From contig JAJEKV010000060.1 of NCBI GenBank assembly GCA_021234155.1, positions 6,284,323 through 6,348,322 of the forward strand: a DNA stretch of 64,000 nt, given 5' to 3'. The notes beneath the pieces were generated by a model. The model ran no database searches, had not been told where the DNA came from, and saw only the letters and a list, made by a program, of their open reading frames with translations. This document shows, in pieces, positions 42,956-56,789 of this stretch. This DNA is from Isoetes taiwanensis. Taxonomy: Eukaryota > Streptophyta > Lycopodiopsida > Isoetales > Isoetaceae. Numbering within the stretch: position 1 is the first letter of the stretch; the number at the start of each line of letters is the position of its first letter. The position numbers were made by a program, and so were the translations under genes.

Positions 42956-45530
42956 GGTTATTGTATTCTTGCTTTCTTTTGTTGGGTCCCATACGTCTCT
43001 TGGTCTTCGTGGACGATAACATTTAATCCAGTTCACTCCAATTCAATTCTCTTGCAAACCTAACATCTCAATATAAACATCAATGACGTTCTTTTGGGTG
43101 TTGCTCTGGGTGTTGCTCCAAGGTTTGTGCGTTGCCTACGGTGCATCGGATTTAAATATTGAAGGTGACTCAAAGCTGCAATCCTAGAAGGAGGAATCTG
43201 TTCTCTCGTCATTATATATATGCACATCAGACTTTTCCACATAATCTTACGAGAACGGCAGGATTTTTTGGGATCCGCAGAAGCTGGTTTGGATGAAGAA
43301 GGAACTGAAGCCAATGGTAAAGGAACCTCCTCCAGATGTGGCTCCATTAGGGTATGGCATTTTTGTTTCAGTTTTGATTTCCTTTTATCCCTACATCAAA
43401 AGAGCTTCTTTCTGCATCCTAGGTCTTCCCCTCTGTATCTTAACTCAAAGCATTTTTAGCAAGCCTAGGCCTAATATCCTTTTTGCTTAATAGTTAGATC
43501 GTGAATTCCAGCCTCACCACCAGTGACAAAACAATTTGAGTGTTTGTTTCGTGATTGGGACAATTTTGTTTGTTTCATTTTGAGGGGGATCTATAATTTC
43601 ATATAGGGCTAGTGCTCAATTTGGGAAACCAAATTTCGGCAGACAATTGGGATTTTGCTCTAATAAGTGGGTGAATGATGGTCTTTTAAAATTTTGGATG
43701 GCAATAGATGGTTCCTATCTGTTGTGCTATGTTGGATATGATGAATCAGGAGCAACTTATTCTAATGATGGGATCTAAACCAATTCTCAGCAATAACTGC
43801 TCTAAATCTTGGAATCTCTGTTGATAACAATCAATCTTGTTAATTTGGAATTTTCCGGTCTGGTGAAAAATGTTTTCGGTTTATTTTTTTAATTTTTTCT
43901 GAATGTCTTATTAAGGACTTTGGGAGCCGGAATAAATTTCCGGCATTCCAAAAATCGGGAGAATTTTTTTTGTATGATTTTACGGCTTCTATTTTCCAAT
44001 CGTTCCCTCCTTGACGATTGCAACTGGCGATCAGCATGACTGCCACGACTACAATTGTCCGAGGTTAGCTTCGAAAATCATTTCTTATCTTATGTGTTAT
44101 ATACTTTGTGTTACATGCGGATGATGTTTCAGACTCGCCCTTCTTGCCATTCCAGATAATGTTTTTTATTGTAGAAAGCTTGATCAGACTATATCTGAAT
44201 GCTCCTTTGAAAGACATGTCTTCCTTTTTGCCGGGTGCATGCTGCCCAATGTATATCCAAAGTGTTACCTAAGCTTTGAATTCCTTATTTTTATGTTTTA
44301 CAGGCATTATTGCGATGATAGCGTCTGATCCAGGGTTCTCCTTCTCCAATCTGTCTTTACTTATTATTGAGGTATAATCTGGATGCTAGCTTAGTGCAAT
44401 TAAATGCACGAATGTGATTTCTACTTTGATTTGCAGAGATGATTTAGACAATTTAGACAATTGAAATCTGGTTTGCTATGCACTTTGGGAGAATATATTT
44501 TTGGGTAGAATATTTTGAGAATGCTACAAATCTACTCATCATTAACTGATTCAATTAACCAATTCAAGGTATGACTCCATGGATCCACGTTAAGATAAAT
44601 TGTGTCGATTGCTCAGAATCATGGCTGCTTGGTAATTATGGACAGTCATGCAATCTTCTAATGTCTCTTGGGCTGATTTGTTGCAGACATATATTTCAGT
44701 AATGTCTGCAGTATATTCTTGGGGAAGAGCATATGGTCAATTGATAAGTCCGTTTCATTTTCCATTTAGAAAATCATATTCAATTGTCTAGGCAGCTTTG
44801 TTTGGCCATCTATACTATTTCTACTTCCCAAAAATACATGTCCAATATGGCATATAATCCTTATTATTAATGCCATCTTAATTTTGGCATCTTGCTTCTT
44901 TCATTCGTTTGATGTTTACTTCTACATCTCAATTAAATGCCATACAAAGGATATCCATTTGTTATCTTAACTGCAGTTTTTTAACTTAAACTATTTCTAT
45001 CATGTAAATACAGGGTACCAGCATACATTGTCATGTGGTGCTTCCACGAAGTTCTCTCTTTGTTCTAATTTCTGGACCAACTTCCCTTCGCATTTGTGGT
45101 TACATGCAGCGTACCAGATAAATTAGCTCGAATGCAGTAAGCTTGAGTCCAGTAAAGCCCTTTTACTGTTCTGATACTTTATGGTGGCTAACACTAACCT
45201 GTTCTCTATTTTCGATCGGTCTTATAGTTTTGAGTAGGCACCACATACAACTCGACTGGCCTGAATAATATACAACTAATTCAACAGCATGGAACTAATT
45301 TCCCAATTCTTTGATCAAATTTGTGCAGCTCATTGTGTAGTCGACTGTGCTTACAGGATAGATGTCCTGGAATCCAAAATGTCTTGCCTTTATCCCAGGG
45401 TGTGTAATAAACTGATGATTATTGTTAAGCTTCTCCACTTGCACTTTAACATGCTCCAAGCCCATGCGAGGAGTCCGCTTGCACTTTATTTTAATGTTGG
45501 GCCCTTTCATCCTAGAGTGAGGTTCTTACA
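42956..45530. other. Region with possible isolated exons
   Basis: No gene is recognised. Two short open blocks have splice-like borders: about 43281-43353 (AG before, GG|GTATGG after) and 44305-44372 (TTTACAG before, GAG|GTATAA after; IIAMIASDPGFSFSNLSLL). They could be exons of one decayed gene, but no family is recognised. The rest is AT-rich. The left part of a copia LTR probably lies near 45300-45530. Confidence 0.3.
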
Positions 45531-46020
45531 ATTAACATCTCCTCTGAAATTGAACTCTACTCAACTTTGTGAATTGAAACTAAGTTTTCTTTTAAACTCC
45601 AAGTTGTTGTCTCATATGTTTGAATTGGATCAGAGCTTCTTATCAGCCAACCATTTTGTGGTGGAAGAATATTGTACATCTATCAATGTATGATCCTGCA
45701 TAAAACATAATTGAATATCAAGATATTTGACCAAAGGATGATATTTATGATCTCTGGTTAAAGAAATGGCGCCTGAATTTGGCACCGAAGCTTGCAAGAT
45801 ACAATGACCAGACATCTTATAATCTATCCTTACTCGTGCATATCTCTTTTGGTCATCTGTATATGGAAGCCCCAACACAGTGCATACATCATGGCTGGGT
45901 TGAACCATTTCAGAAAACTCTGGATGCTTATATGGCAGGGCGTGGATGTGTAGTTGGCAATGGCAAGTACTGTTTTCTTCTTGCAGGTTTTGTTGCAAGG
46001 GCACTTTTGAGAAAGTCACC
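45531..46020 (-). pseudogene. Ty1/copia RNase H end and 3' LTR start
   Basis: On the minus strand VKYLDIQLCFMQDH, VQYSSTTKWLADKKL and, after a frame change, FKHMRQQLGV match the end of the copia RNase H domain, which degrades the RNA strand during reverse transcription. The purine-rich AGAGGAGA next to TGTTAATTGTAAG (45537 leftward) looks like the polypurine tract and the first bases of the 3' LTR. The upstream part is replaced or decayed. It is a fragment only. Confidence 0.65.
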
Positions 46021-48584
46021 ATATAATAGCTTTAAGGCCCATTTTAAGGTTCAGTTTGGAGCTTGGTGGCATCTAGAGATATGTCTTCCAAAGAATTTGA
46101 TTTGCATCGGCAAGGTCACCCCACCCAAATGGCATGGTACGTTTGTGGCCACGATTTTGCACATGGCATGTTTGTGGCCACGGTTTTGCCCCAGGTAATT
46201 TGCTAGAACTTTAGGACAGTTGTGCCATTTAGAAAAGGAAGTTCGTATGTTTTCATCTGTATGAGTGTCACATAGAGTTTATGTATTTGTGCAACTATTT
46301 AATTTTCTATCATTCTCAGATGTAAATGTCATTGGCATTATTTTCATGTTTGTTCAAACATGTTGGCTGACACATCCTTTTAATGGTTGTCCCACCAGTG
46401 TCCACATCGCTTCTCTAATGAAGGTCTTCTGGCATAATATGAAATGGGTAGATGCATGCATGCTGGAACTGCTTGCCACAAGGTTCAGGAGTTCTATCCC
46501 TGCATTTATTGTTTCAGAGTTCATGCTTCCTTTATTTGGGATGATAGCATTTGCCAAGGTCTTCTAATAATGTAACATGTTCTATTGTGGATTGCTCCAG
46601 CTCATGTTTGAAGAAGCCACTTCATATACTTATGCATTCAACATTCAAAGATGTAGCAGTTGTGGAGGAAAAGGTCAATCAAGTTTATGAGACAAAACAA
46701 ATGGCCTTTGGAAGTTCTTTCTAGGTGCAATTTGTGTAATACTGAATATTGTATTTTCGAGATAAGCTGATAAACTAAGTGTCATCAAATGCATATACGA
46801 TGTGCCAGAATGGAATAATTTGGTCCTGCGACTTCGTTAGATCAATAGTCGTGAACGAGAATTGGGCATTTTACTAATATGATAGACTTTGCGATGAACA
46901 AATATGGTTCAGACATTGTAGTTTGCAAATACTCATTTGTTTAGATGCATTTGCAGATTTCTACATGTTCAACCTGTAGAGGCAAGATTTCTGAGTATTG
47001 TTTCAAGTGTTGTGGTAAGGGGTGCAAGTAAGTACTAGGGAGCAACCAATGACACTGTAATTGAGGTTCCCAGTCAGGGACATTAGGCAAAATAATGTCT
47101 CTCGACTGCTGCCATATGCCTGGGCATATACCCTCACATATTACTCCCATTGACCCTCACATATTACTCCCATTGCTGGGCATATACCCTCATTCTAGCC
47201 ACGTTTGATGTAAACCCCTCCTTTGCAGATGTTGCCTTTGTTCCACTATTTGAGAGCGTGGCTTGGAAACTATGGCAGGGATTTGAGTTTAAAACATTTG
47301 CTGCTGACTTTTTATGATTCCAATAGCAACTAATTCCCTGTATTTCAAAGCTCTTAATATAGGTTCTCAAGTTTTCGCATCTTTGATTTTGACATGGAGC
47401 TCACTCATCCTTTATGATGGGTGGTATAGCAACCATCCTTCAGTTTGCACACATCAACATAAGACGATTATGAACAGGTTATTACTATTTGCAATAATTA
47501 CGATGTTTGTGTTGGTACACATTGTACAAATTCTCAAAATATAGATGGGCTTTGGTAATATTACCATCATCCTACCTGTATTCCTACAAAATGCTTTACG
47601 TCTGCACCAAAGTTTCAATCTTTGTAGTTATTATGTAATGTATGCATCTGACATTTTACTCATTCAAATTCAACACAAGGTGGACAAAATTAATAATGTA
47701 AATGAAAATAAGCTCATCTTCTATCTTCTATGTTGACATTCCTCTACAACTATCGATGGTCATTTCTTACAAAAATGCATATGTCAAACCACTCACTTCT
47801 AAATAGAACTACAATGCCCATCATTACCTCCATGAGGATATGCACTCCCCTACTCCTACACAACGAGGATAGATTGGTACCTCCACCAAAACATAACACG
47901 GCGATCCCTTCCTATTACCTTCACTTTACTTTGTAATTTATCTTTATCTTAATCTTTTAATCATGGGGCGTGAAGTTCAAAGAGGAAAGGATATACACCT
48001 ATAAATATTCTACATGTTGCATAAGCATGTCCAATCAAAAGGACCACACTTTTTGGATTGATTATATTCAGGATCAACATCTACATTTTCAAAAATAATA
48101 GAAGGATGTAGAACAAATATAGGCTCAAGTACGTAGGTGGTTAGGCCATTGGGATGGGGTAACCACCCAAAGGCACGAAAATCCATCGTCTACTATGGAA
48201 GTGAGAAACGTGACCTCGGCCACTGGTATCGACAAGCACCTAAAGGCACAAAGACCATCGGCTATCGTAGAGGTGAGAAAAGTGACTCAAAAGTAAAAAA
48301 TTGAGGATCAACTAGCTCGAGAATTTATGTACTTAAATGCATAGATTATAAGCATGTCTTGAGGAGCACAAAAGTGAGTTTGGTTATTAAGTTATAATGG
48401 CACATAGGTCACATTCGAAAAATCATATGCTCTCAAATCTGAATTTTAATTCCCTCAATTACTTGCATGTGAAAGCACAAAAGGGTTTCTATAGTACATT
48501 CAGGTTCAATGTTGGGTTGCAAGTATTTGTACCCAATATAACATTATCAAGTCTAAGTCCAATTATCCAAGTCCAATTATCCTT
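46021..48584. other. AT-rich region without a supported gene
   Basis: Scattered short frames share no domain. Local duplications are visible: GTTTGTGGCCACG-TTTTGC near 46140-46188, and CCCTCACATATTACTCCCATTG twice at 47130-47175 with CTGGGCATATACCCTCA on both sides. Confidence 0.5.
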
Positions 48585-49379
48585 GCCCCAGGCCACCAAA
48601 GAGGCGTGCTCCCGACTTCACCGGGGGCCGAACGCGGCTTTCGAACCGCTACCCGCCACAACCCCCCGCAGCAGGTACGCCCCGCTTCTTGCCCGCCCTC
48701 CGGCCACTCCCGCCATCCCGGCCACCTCCGGCCACTCCACACCATCCCGGCCACCACCACCACCCCCGGCCGGGGACCGGCCCTGCGCCCACTTTGACCC
48801 GCGAGGCTTGAGAACTCCGGGGGCCTTGGCCGGAGAGGCCACAATCACGGTAGTTCGAGGCATGCGAGCGGCGGGGAGAGTCACCGCCCACAACATCCGG
48901 AACACACATTCGTCCGGATGACATTCTGAGGGCAGTTCACATTTTCGAGCAGCGGGTCATTATGGGGCTCGGCGCCGTCGTCGTGACCGCATTGTCATAT
49001 TCGGTTTGCGGATGCAGTGCGTGATGCCATATTGCGCGGGGGCGGATCTTTGAAGGGGACATCCCTCAGACGTGGACCGGGACCTCACACCCGCGTAAAG
49101 GGGAGGCCTTGAGGCGGGGAGCTGGTGAGGGTCGAGGTAGGCATTCGCCACCGGGGGTGCCGCAGATTGGTTCGAGGCGGGATGCACATTTTTCCTGACA
49201 CACTCATCTTTGCAGGACCGCTGACCCCCCAACCTTATTTACCGCAGCGCCCCGCCCCTTCTCCTACCACGGCCCCTTCTCCTCGCTCCCTACTCCCTGC
49301 TCCCTCACGGCCCGCCCTCTCTGACCACATGCCTCTCCTCCATCTACTTCTCACTTTCGACCTGCTGCTTCCCATCCTC

Positions 49380-49912
49380 CCCACTTTCTCAGTGCGATAC
49401 CATCCCTGGCGACAAAATAGGAATTGTGTCTCCGGGTGGTCTCATGGCGGTGTCGAGGCTTCCCTTGGTGAGGGGGCGGTCGAACCTCAGAGGGCGGCCG
49501 ATATGGATCTCATCTTTCTCATGGAGACATGGGAGCATGCCGGGCACAACTGCTATCTGTAGGGTTACCAACATTTCTCGGTCTTCAATGCAATGCAGGG
49601 ACGGAGGGGTCATGGTGGAGTGGCTTGCTACTCACCGGACAACCTTGGCACATTCGTTTACCCTCGGACAGACGGACACAACCGGTACTTGTGGGTTCGT
49701 GTGCATAATACCGGTGGCAACCCTCTTTTACGGCGCTGTTATTTCCCCTCGCATGACAAGCGGCACCTTCTATCGCTGACCACCCGATGCGGATAGGATG
49801 GACCCTTATGTCGATCTATATGATGACATCTGGCCCGGCCTGTGATTTGGGTAGGGTCGTCCTTCTTGGAGATTTCAATGGACGAGGAGGAGTAAAGCCC
49901 ATGCGACTTGAC
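49380..49912 (+). pseudogene. LINE 2 endonuclease, N-terminal half
   Basis: This is an APE-type endonuclease read in shifting frames: ADMDLIFLMETW (49500-49530, catalytic E), YQHFSVFNAMQGRRGHGGVA (49565-49625), RYLWVRVHN, and GRVVLLGDFNGR (49850-49885, with the D-x-N metal site). Several single-base shifts and a TAG after NCYL show decay. The frame stops at insertion III and continues at 61391. Confidence 0.8.
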
Positions 49913-49949
49913 ACACTCACCCAGTTTTGGTCCCTTTGTTGAAAACATC

Positions 49950-50640
49950 CGGTTTTGGTAGGTCTACATGTCCTGTTTTTCAAAGAATCCTACATGTGGA
50001 TTTGTGAAGGTATGGTTTTGTTCGATAATGGTGTTCTTTTTTTTTCGATTGGACTAAAACATCCTTTGTTGTTTTGTAGTTTCTTCTATTGTGACATGTC
50101 ATTTTATAATACAATCCCTTTGTAGGAAAGAGTACTTGAATTTCATGTCTAATAATTCTATTGTCACATGTCTTTATAGATGTAGGAAAGAATATTTGAT
50201 TCTCTACATGTCCTATCGCTTCCATTCACATGTCTTTATAGTAGTAGGGCCAGTACTTTATTTTGCTAAGGCATTGTAGGAAGAATACATGAATTACGAC
50301 ATGTGTAATACTTCTATTGTCACATGTCTTTCTTGATTCTCTACATGTCATATGCTTCCATGTCACATGTCTTTATAGTAGTAGGACAGTACTTTATTTG
50401 CTAAGGCATTGTAGGAAAGAATACATGAATTACGACATGTGTAATACTTCTATTCTCACATGTCTTTATAGAAGTAGGAAAGAGTACTTGATTCTCTACA
50501 TGTCCTATCCTTCCATATCAGGGTCTTTATATTGGTAGGGCCAGTGCTTGATTTGCTACATGTGATGCGTTAATGCGATCACATGTTCTTATACTAGTAT
50601 TCCATGTAACACAAGTTACTTCAACTACTTCAATTACTTA
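49950..50640. repeat. Subterminal repeats of insertion III
   Basis: Units of roughly 60-130 bp are built from TCACATGTCTTTATAG, TCTACATGTCCTAT, GACATGTGTAATACTTC and TAGGAAAGA. ACATGT occurs more than ten times, which is the usual look of transposase-binding subterminal repeats in CACTA elements. Confidence 0.65.
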
Positions 50641-50654
50641 ACACCTATTTTTGC

Positions 50655-52245
50655 ATAACGTGGGCACCAACATGCCAAGGTGGCTCTAACATGCCACCTA
50701 GGCTCAAACATGCCAAGGTGGCTCCAACATGCCACCTAGGCTCCAACATGACAAAAATGGCTCCAAACATGCCACCTGGGCTCCAGCGTGCTCAAACATG
50801 CCATCCAACATGCCAAGGGGCTCCAACATGCCACCCTATGCTCCAACTTGCCAGGGTGGCTCAAACATGCTGCGTGGGCTCCAACATGCACCCTAGGCTC
50901 CAACATTCCTAGGTGGCTCAAACATGCCACATAGGCTCAAACATGCCATGGGCTCATAGGCTCCAACATGCCACCAACATGCCACCCTAGGGCTCCAAAC
51001 ATGCCAAGGTGGCTCAAACATGCCACCTAAACCAACATGCCACCTAGGCTCAAACATGCCGGTGGCTCAAACATGCCAAGGTGGGCTCAAACATGCCACC
51101 TAGGCTCAACATGCCACCTAGGCTCAAACATGCCAAGGTGGCTCAAACATACCACATAGGCTCCACCATGCCACCTAGGCTCCAACATGCCAAGGTGGCT
51201 CACAACATACCACCTAGGCTAAATATGCCAAGTTGGCTCGGACATGCCACCTAGGCTCCAACATGCCACCTAGGCTCAAACATGCCACGTGGGCTCCAAC
51301 ATGCCACGTGCCAAGGTGGCTCCAACATGCCACCTAGGCTCCAACATGCTCAAACATGCCCTTGAACTCCTAACATGCCACCTATGCTCCAACTTGCCAA
51401 GGTGGCTCAAATATCCACGTGGGCTCCAACATGCCAAGGTGGCTCAAGCATGCCACCACGGGCTCCAACATGCCACCTAGGCTCTAACATGGCAAGGTGG
51501 CTCAAACATGCCACGTGGTCTCCAACATGCCACCCTAGGCTCTAACATGCCAAGGTGGCTCCAACACCAAGGTGGCTCCAAACATGCCACCTAGGCTCCA
51601 AGCGTGCTCAAACATGCCAAGGTGGCTCAAACATGCCACGTGGGCTCCAACATGCCAAGGTGGCTCAAACATGCCACCTAGGCTCAAACATGCCAGGTGG
51701 TTCCACATGCCAAGGTGGCTCCAACATGCCACCTAGGCTCAAACATGCCAAGGTGGCTCAAACATGCCACCTAGAGAACAAGCCATGACAAAATGGCTCA
51801 AACATGCCACCTAGGCTCCAAGCGCTCAAACATGCCACGCCGGGCTCCAACACATACCACCTATGCTCCAACTTGCCAAGGTGGCTCAAATATGCCGCAT
51901 TGGGCTCCAACATGCCACCTAGGCTCCAACATTCCTAGGTGGCTCAAACATACCATCTAGGCTCCAACATGCCACCCGGGCTCAAACATGCCGGTGGCTC
52001 AAACATGCCAAGGTGGGCTCAAACATGCCACCTAGGCTCCAACATGCCAAGGTGGCTCAAACATGCCGCGTGGACTCCCAATGCCCCGTGGGCTCCAATA
52101 CGCCAAAATGGCTCAAACATACCCACCTAGGCTCAAACTTTATGCCAAGGTGGCTCCAACATACCATCGGGCTCCAACATGCCATCTAGGCTCCAACATG
52201 CCAAGGTGGCTCGGGCATGCCACCTAGTCTCAAGCATGCCACCTA
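50655..52245 (+). repeat. 19 bp minisatellite, array 1
   Basis: About 80 units have consensus ACATGCCACCTAGGCTCCA, alternating irregularly with ACATGCCAAGGTGGCTCAA and ACATGCCACGTGGGCTCCA. The central block (CCTAGG, AAGGTGG or CGTGGG) varies while ACATGCC and CTC are conserved. Open frames across it are repeat artefacts. Confidence 0.9.
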
Positions 52246-52390
52246 GGCACCCCAAGTGGTGACATGGCATGCCAAATAAGCAAGGTCAAGTTTTGACTAG
52301 GCCAAAAACCAAAGATGTCCATCTTTGGTCTTTTCGATGGTGATGTTGGCAAATTTTAGGTGACATGGCTAGATGATGGTGACATGGACC
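52246..52390 (+). repeat. Inverted flank, partner at 56790-56940
   Basis: AAGTGGTGACATGGCATGCC, CAAGTTTTGACTAGGCC, GATGTTGGCAAATTTT and GACATGGCTAGATG occur here and in reverse complement at 56790-56940. Each copy borders a minisatellite array, so the core between them is framed by inverted repeats. Confidence 0.75.
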
Positions 52391-52429
52391 TTGGAAGAGG
52401 CGGGCACCTCGGCGGCCCCTTTCTTGTGA

Positions 52430-53650
52430 AGGGGAGTCTCAGAAGGTATATATGCTGGTGCATTTTTCTCTTGCATTATCGGCGTCATCTTTGCACATCA
52501 CATAAGATTTCACCTTTTTTGAACCGGATTTTTATCTGTGCTTTTCTTTGTGTTTATGCTCGAAATTCATAATTAATGCATGGGGCGGGGAAAAATCCTG
52601 GTTTTCAGCCAGCTGGCTTGCCAAATGGCCCCGAGGTATAGGAAAATCCCGGTATTTCCGGATGAGTTTTAGACCCTCGATTTTTGATTGGGATGGCAGT
52701 GGTTGGCCCCGGACAAAGGTTTAGACCCGTTTTTTGATTTTGGGGCATGGATGAGGCCCCCGGATTGGCGATCCGACCTCGTGGCGTCGTCGAGGAGCGG
52801 CAAAATTACCCTAGGGGACAAGTTGCGGCGAGTTTTCCCATGGGATCAATCACTTACCCCTCACTGGGAGGTATTCAACATCCACCTCCATGCCAATTGA
52901 CTACAAGTGTGTAGTAAAGCGACCTACTTTGGCGTTTCTTGGAGAGGGTGGTCTTCTGCCCACAAAACTTGGTCTCCTAGGTAATGGGGATGTTCGGGTC
53001 CATTGGCGAGGCAGTTCACCGGTTACAGGTGGGGGGTCCGGAGTCCTCGGCCCAGCTTGGACTAGCCTGCGAGAACAAGATACTTGGGGTCACCGAGGAA
53101 GGGTGGTAGAAGATTGAAGTGAGAATAGCAGCACTAGGACTGCTAGGTGGTATACATGTGACCGCGAGGAGAAGCAAAGCTAGCTCCAACGCCCGATGGG
53201 GCGTTACCCAGGCCGGTGGCCTCAGGAAGGGGTTGGCTCTAGGCTTCGTCTCATGCCTGCGCTTGTGCTTCTATTGCGGTGCATTTTCTCTTGCGTGTGC
53301 GGCGTCATGCCGCACATCCTGCCAAGATTTCACCTTTTTGAGACCAGATTTTTTTATCTGTGCTTTTCTTTGTGTTTTATGATCCGGAAATTCATGATTA
53401 ATGCATGGGGCGGGAAAAATCATGGTTTTCAGCCAGCTGGCTTGCCAAGTGGCCCCAAGCGTCTGAGGAAAATCCCGGTATTTCGGGTGAGCTTTAGACC
53501 CTCGATTTTTGATTGGGATGGCCACCGTTAATTCCGGCGAGTTTAGACCACGTTTTTATTTTTGGGGCATGGAGGCCCGGATTGGCGATCGACCTCTCCA
53601 TGTCATCTGGAATGCGAAATTACCCTAGGGGACAAGTTCCACGACCCTCT
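52430..53650 (+). repeat. Tandem duplication, about 825 bp period
   Basis: Blocks at 52440-52800 and 53270-53640 match: TTATCTGTGCTTTTCTTTGT, TTAATGCATGGGGCGGG, TTTTCAGCCAGCTGGCTTGC and GACCCTCGATTTTTGATTGG. GC-rich sequence lies between them. The copies differ by many indels, and no coding frame survives. Confidence 0.7.
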
Positions 53651-54119
53651 TGATTAGAGGAGCATCCCCGAATGTAAAATCCTTTGGTAGGGTTTACATC
53701 TCGGCGTCAAGGAGGAGACTAACACATCCAGAAACTTTGCATGGAGTTCTCTTTGTGTATGCTGCAGGGGACCATGCCGGGAGATGGGGTCAAATCCCCT
53801 GGCAAGCATGCTTTTCTAGACTCCCCTTCTTTGAAAGGGGCTTGTGAAGGGAGTCTCGAAGGTATCTTTGCCAGAAATTTGGCTCTGTCTCCCGGTGCCA
53901 TGAGAGGACATGATGACTAGGACTTTATGCAAGAAATATGATAACCTTTGAAATTTTTGGTAGAGGAGTTTGGCAAGGAATAGAATAGAGGGATCGAAGA
54001 ACTTAATCTTGCCGACATACTTCCCCAACTTCGAACCGGGCCGGGACTTTGCTTGACTTTCTCACCGAGGGAGAGAGGCGGACCCACGGAGATGGATCTC
54101 GAAAAGGTTGTCGAGGAGA

Positions 54120-56090
54120 TGGAGCGGGGGTGGTCTTACGCCCACGAAACATGGTCTCCAAGGTAATGTCGATGTTTGAGTCCGTTGGCGAAGTCGAGAT
54201 CACCGATTCGGGGGTGGGAGAGTTGCCCCGTCGTGGCGGGGACCTTCGGAGAGGACCTTTGGGTGAGCTATACGGAAGGTTTTAGGGCTCGTCTTACGGC
54301 TTCAATGCCCTCCCACTACCTCATGACATTGTGCAAGATCTGGTCCAATCGACTAGGGTATGGCCTCCAAAGCGTAAACCCCACATTGCCTTGCCGGGTT
54401 ATTGTAGGGTTTACGTTATGGAGGTCGAAGTTTTATCCGATTGCACTTGAGACATGGTCGAGAAGCTGCGATTGAAAACAAGCAATAAGCCCGGCAAAAT
54501 GGGGTTTGGATTTACCGAGGTGGCTTTCCTACGGTGCTCCTCGGGAGGGGCAAATGCCAATGCCTCCCTTCCGAACCCGGTTTCCCTATCCGGACCGTTG
54601 AATCCACGCTTCAAGTAACTTGCCGAGCAGGTTCAAAAAAATTCAAGATCTGTCAGGAGAACATATCAAACCCCAAAGCGTCCCCGGCAAGGTGTAGAAA
54701 CCCAAGTGTTTTGTCATTTGGGCAATTACAAGGGCTCGGAATGGAGATTTGACTTAGCCATGTCATCGAAAACAGTGAAATTACCCGGGGACCAAGTTAC
54801 CGCGGTCATTTTTTGCAGCAAAAGAAACACGAACCCTCTACATGGCGTGATCTCGCACCCTCCGCTAAGGCCAATTCACTCTGACGTGTTGGACATGAGC
54901 TACTTTGGCGCTTCCTAGAGCGGGGGTGGTCTTCTACCCACGAAACTTGGTCTCCGGGGTAATGTCGATGTTTGAGTCCGTTGGCAGAGTCAGATCACAG
55001 TTCTGGGGTGGGAGAGTTGCCCGTCCGTGGCCGGGGGACCTTCGGAGAGAGGACCTTTGGGTCGAATCGCTTCGGAAGGTTTTAGGGCTCCGTCTTCTGG
55101 CTTCAATGCCCTCCCACTACCTCATGACATTGTGCAAGATCCGGTCCAATCGGCTAGGGTATGGCCTCCAAAGCGTAAACCACATGCCTTGCCGGGTTAT
55201 TGTAGGGTTTACGTTATGGAGGTCGAGTTTTATCCGATTGCACTTGAGACATGGTCGAGAAGCTATAGTTGAAAACAAGAAGCAATAAACTCCGGCGAAA
55301 TATGGTTTGGATTTACCCGGCGGGCTTTCCTACGGTGCTCCTCCGGGAGGGCAAATGCCAATGCCTCCCTTCGGGAACCGGTTTCCCTATCCGACCGTTG
55401 AATCCACGCTTCAAGTAACTTGCTTGGCGGGTTCAAAAATTCAAGATCTGTCCGGGAGAACATATCAAACCGCCAAAGTGTCTTGCGATCGATCGTGTAG
55501 AAACCCAAGTGTTTTGTCGTTAAAGGCAATACAAAGGCTCGGAATGGAGATTTGACTTCCGCCATGTCGTCGAAACAACGAAATTACCCGGGGACCAAGT
55601 TACGCGGTCATTTTTGCGGCAAAAGAAACACGAACCCTCTACATGGCAAGATACGCACCCCTCCCTAAGGCCAATTCACTACTGAACAAGCTACTTTGGC
55701 TTCACGGAGCAGGGTGGTCTTACGCCCCTGAAACTTGGTCTCGGGGTAATGTCGATGTTTCAAATCCGTTGGCGAGTCGAGATCACGGTTCGAGGGGTGG
55801 GAGAGTTGCCGTTCGTGGCGGGGACCTTCCGAGAGAGGACCTTTGGGTCAAGCGCCACGGAAGGTTTTAGGGCTCCGATCTTAGGCCAACGCCTCCCACT
55901 ACCTCATGACATTGTGCAAGATCCTGGTCCAATCGACTAATCTGGTATGACCTCCAAAACATAAACCCGTGCCTTGCCGGGTTATTGTAGGGTTTACGTT
56001 ATGGAGGTTCGAGGGCTTTGGTCCGTTGCACTTGGGACATGGTCGAAACTGCGTTTGAAAACACGAGGCGGTAGAAGCGCCACAATGGGG
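54120..56090 (+). repeat. Three tandem units of about 790 bp
   Basis: GGTAATGTCGATGTTTGAGT or a close variant recurs at 54161, 54958 and 55745. Each unit carries a GGGAGAGTTGCC..CGTGGC block, CTACCTCATGACATTGTGCA and a hairpin CCTCCAAAGCGTAAACC/GGTTTACGTTATGGAGG. A fourth partial unit is at 56260-56440, and an inverted piece is at 56590-56800. A diverged relative with an open frame lies at 58210-58522. Confidence 0.75.
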
Positions 56091-56789
56091 TTTGGATTTA
56101 ATCTCCTCCTAGTTTTGCAATTAAAAGTCTAGAGCACCTTATGCATTAGCAAAATTGTTTGGGATCACTTTCGGGTTCGCCAATAGATCGAAACTCTGTT
56201 ATTTCAGTTCTCATGGCTCCCCATGCATGTTTAGAAATGGTCCACCTAGTTATCAAAGAAGTCGACTACGTTTTGGCCTCCAAAGCGTAAACCTATCGTT
56301 GCTAGGTTATTGTAGGGTTCGTTATGGAGGTCGAGTTTATTCGTTGCACTTGAGGCATGGTGAAGTCATTAGGTTGAAAAAACAAGCAATAGAAAGCCCG
56401 GCGAAATGGGGTTTGGATTTATCCTCCTCCCAATGTCGCAATTAGAAGTCAAGAACACATTTTGTAGTAGCAAATTTTTCTGAAATGATTAGGGATCGCC
56501 AATAGATCCAAAAGTCTGTTATTTTAGGTTGCCATGGCTCTGCATGCATGTTCAAAAAGGTACACGGATCCCAAAGTGCAATTGACCACGTTTTGGCCTC
56601 CATAACGTAAACCCTACAATAACACGGCAAGGCCGCGGGGTTTTGCATTTTGGAGGCCATACCCTAGCCAGATTGGACCAGGATCTTGCACAATGTCATG
56701 AGGTAGTGGGAGGGCGTTGACGCCAGAAGACGGAGCCCTAAAACCTTCCAGTTCAAAGGTTATCATATTTCTTGCATAGAGTCCTAGTC

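Noticed and set aside
43840-44046. 68-codon minus-strand frame
   Set aside because: No motif, promoter or conserved neighbour was seen, and it overlaps AT-rich sequence with possible exons on the other strand.
48563-49232. Overlapping long frames in the GC-rich start of LINE 2
   Set aside because: High GC depletes stops in all frames on both strands. Only the plus-strand LINE context is supported.
50691-52130. Several 60-80 codon open frames on both strands in the satellite arrays
   Set aside because: They are rich in repeated NMPRWLKHA- or ACLSHLGM-like runs and arise from the 19 bp unit having few stops. There is no independent support.
50655-52245. CRISPR-like look of the 19 bp repeats
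   Set aside because: There are no unique spacers of constant size and no cas genes, and the units are directly adjacent. It is a minisatellite in eukaryotic DNA.
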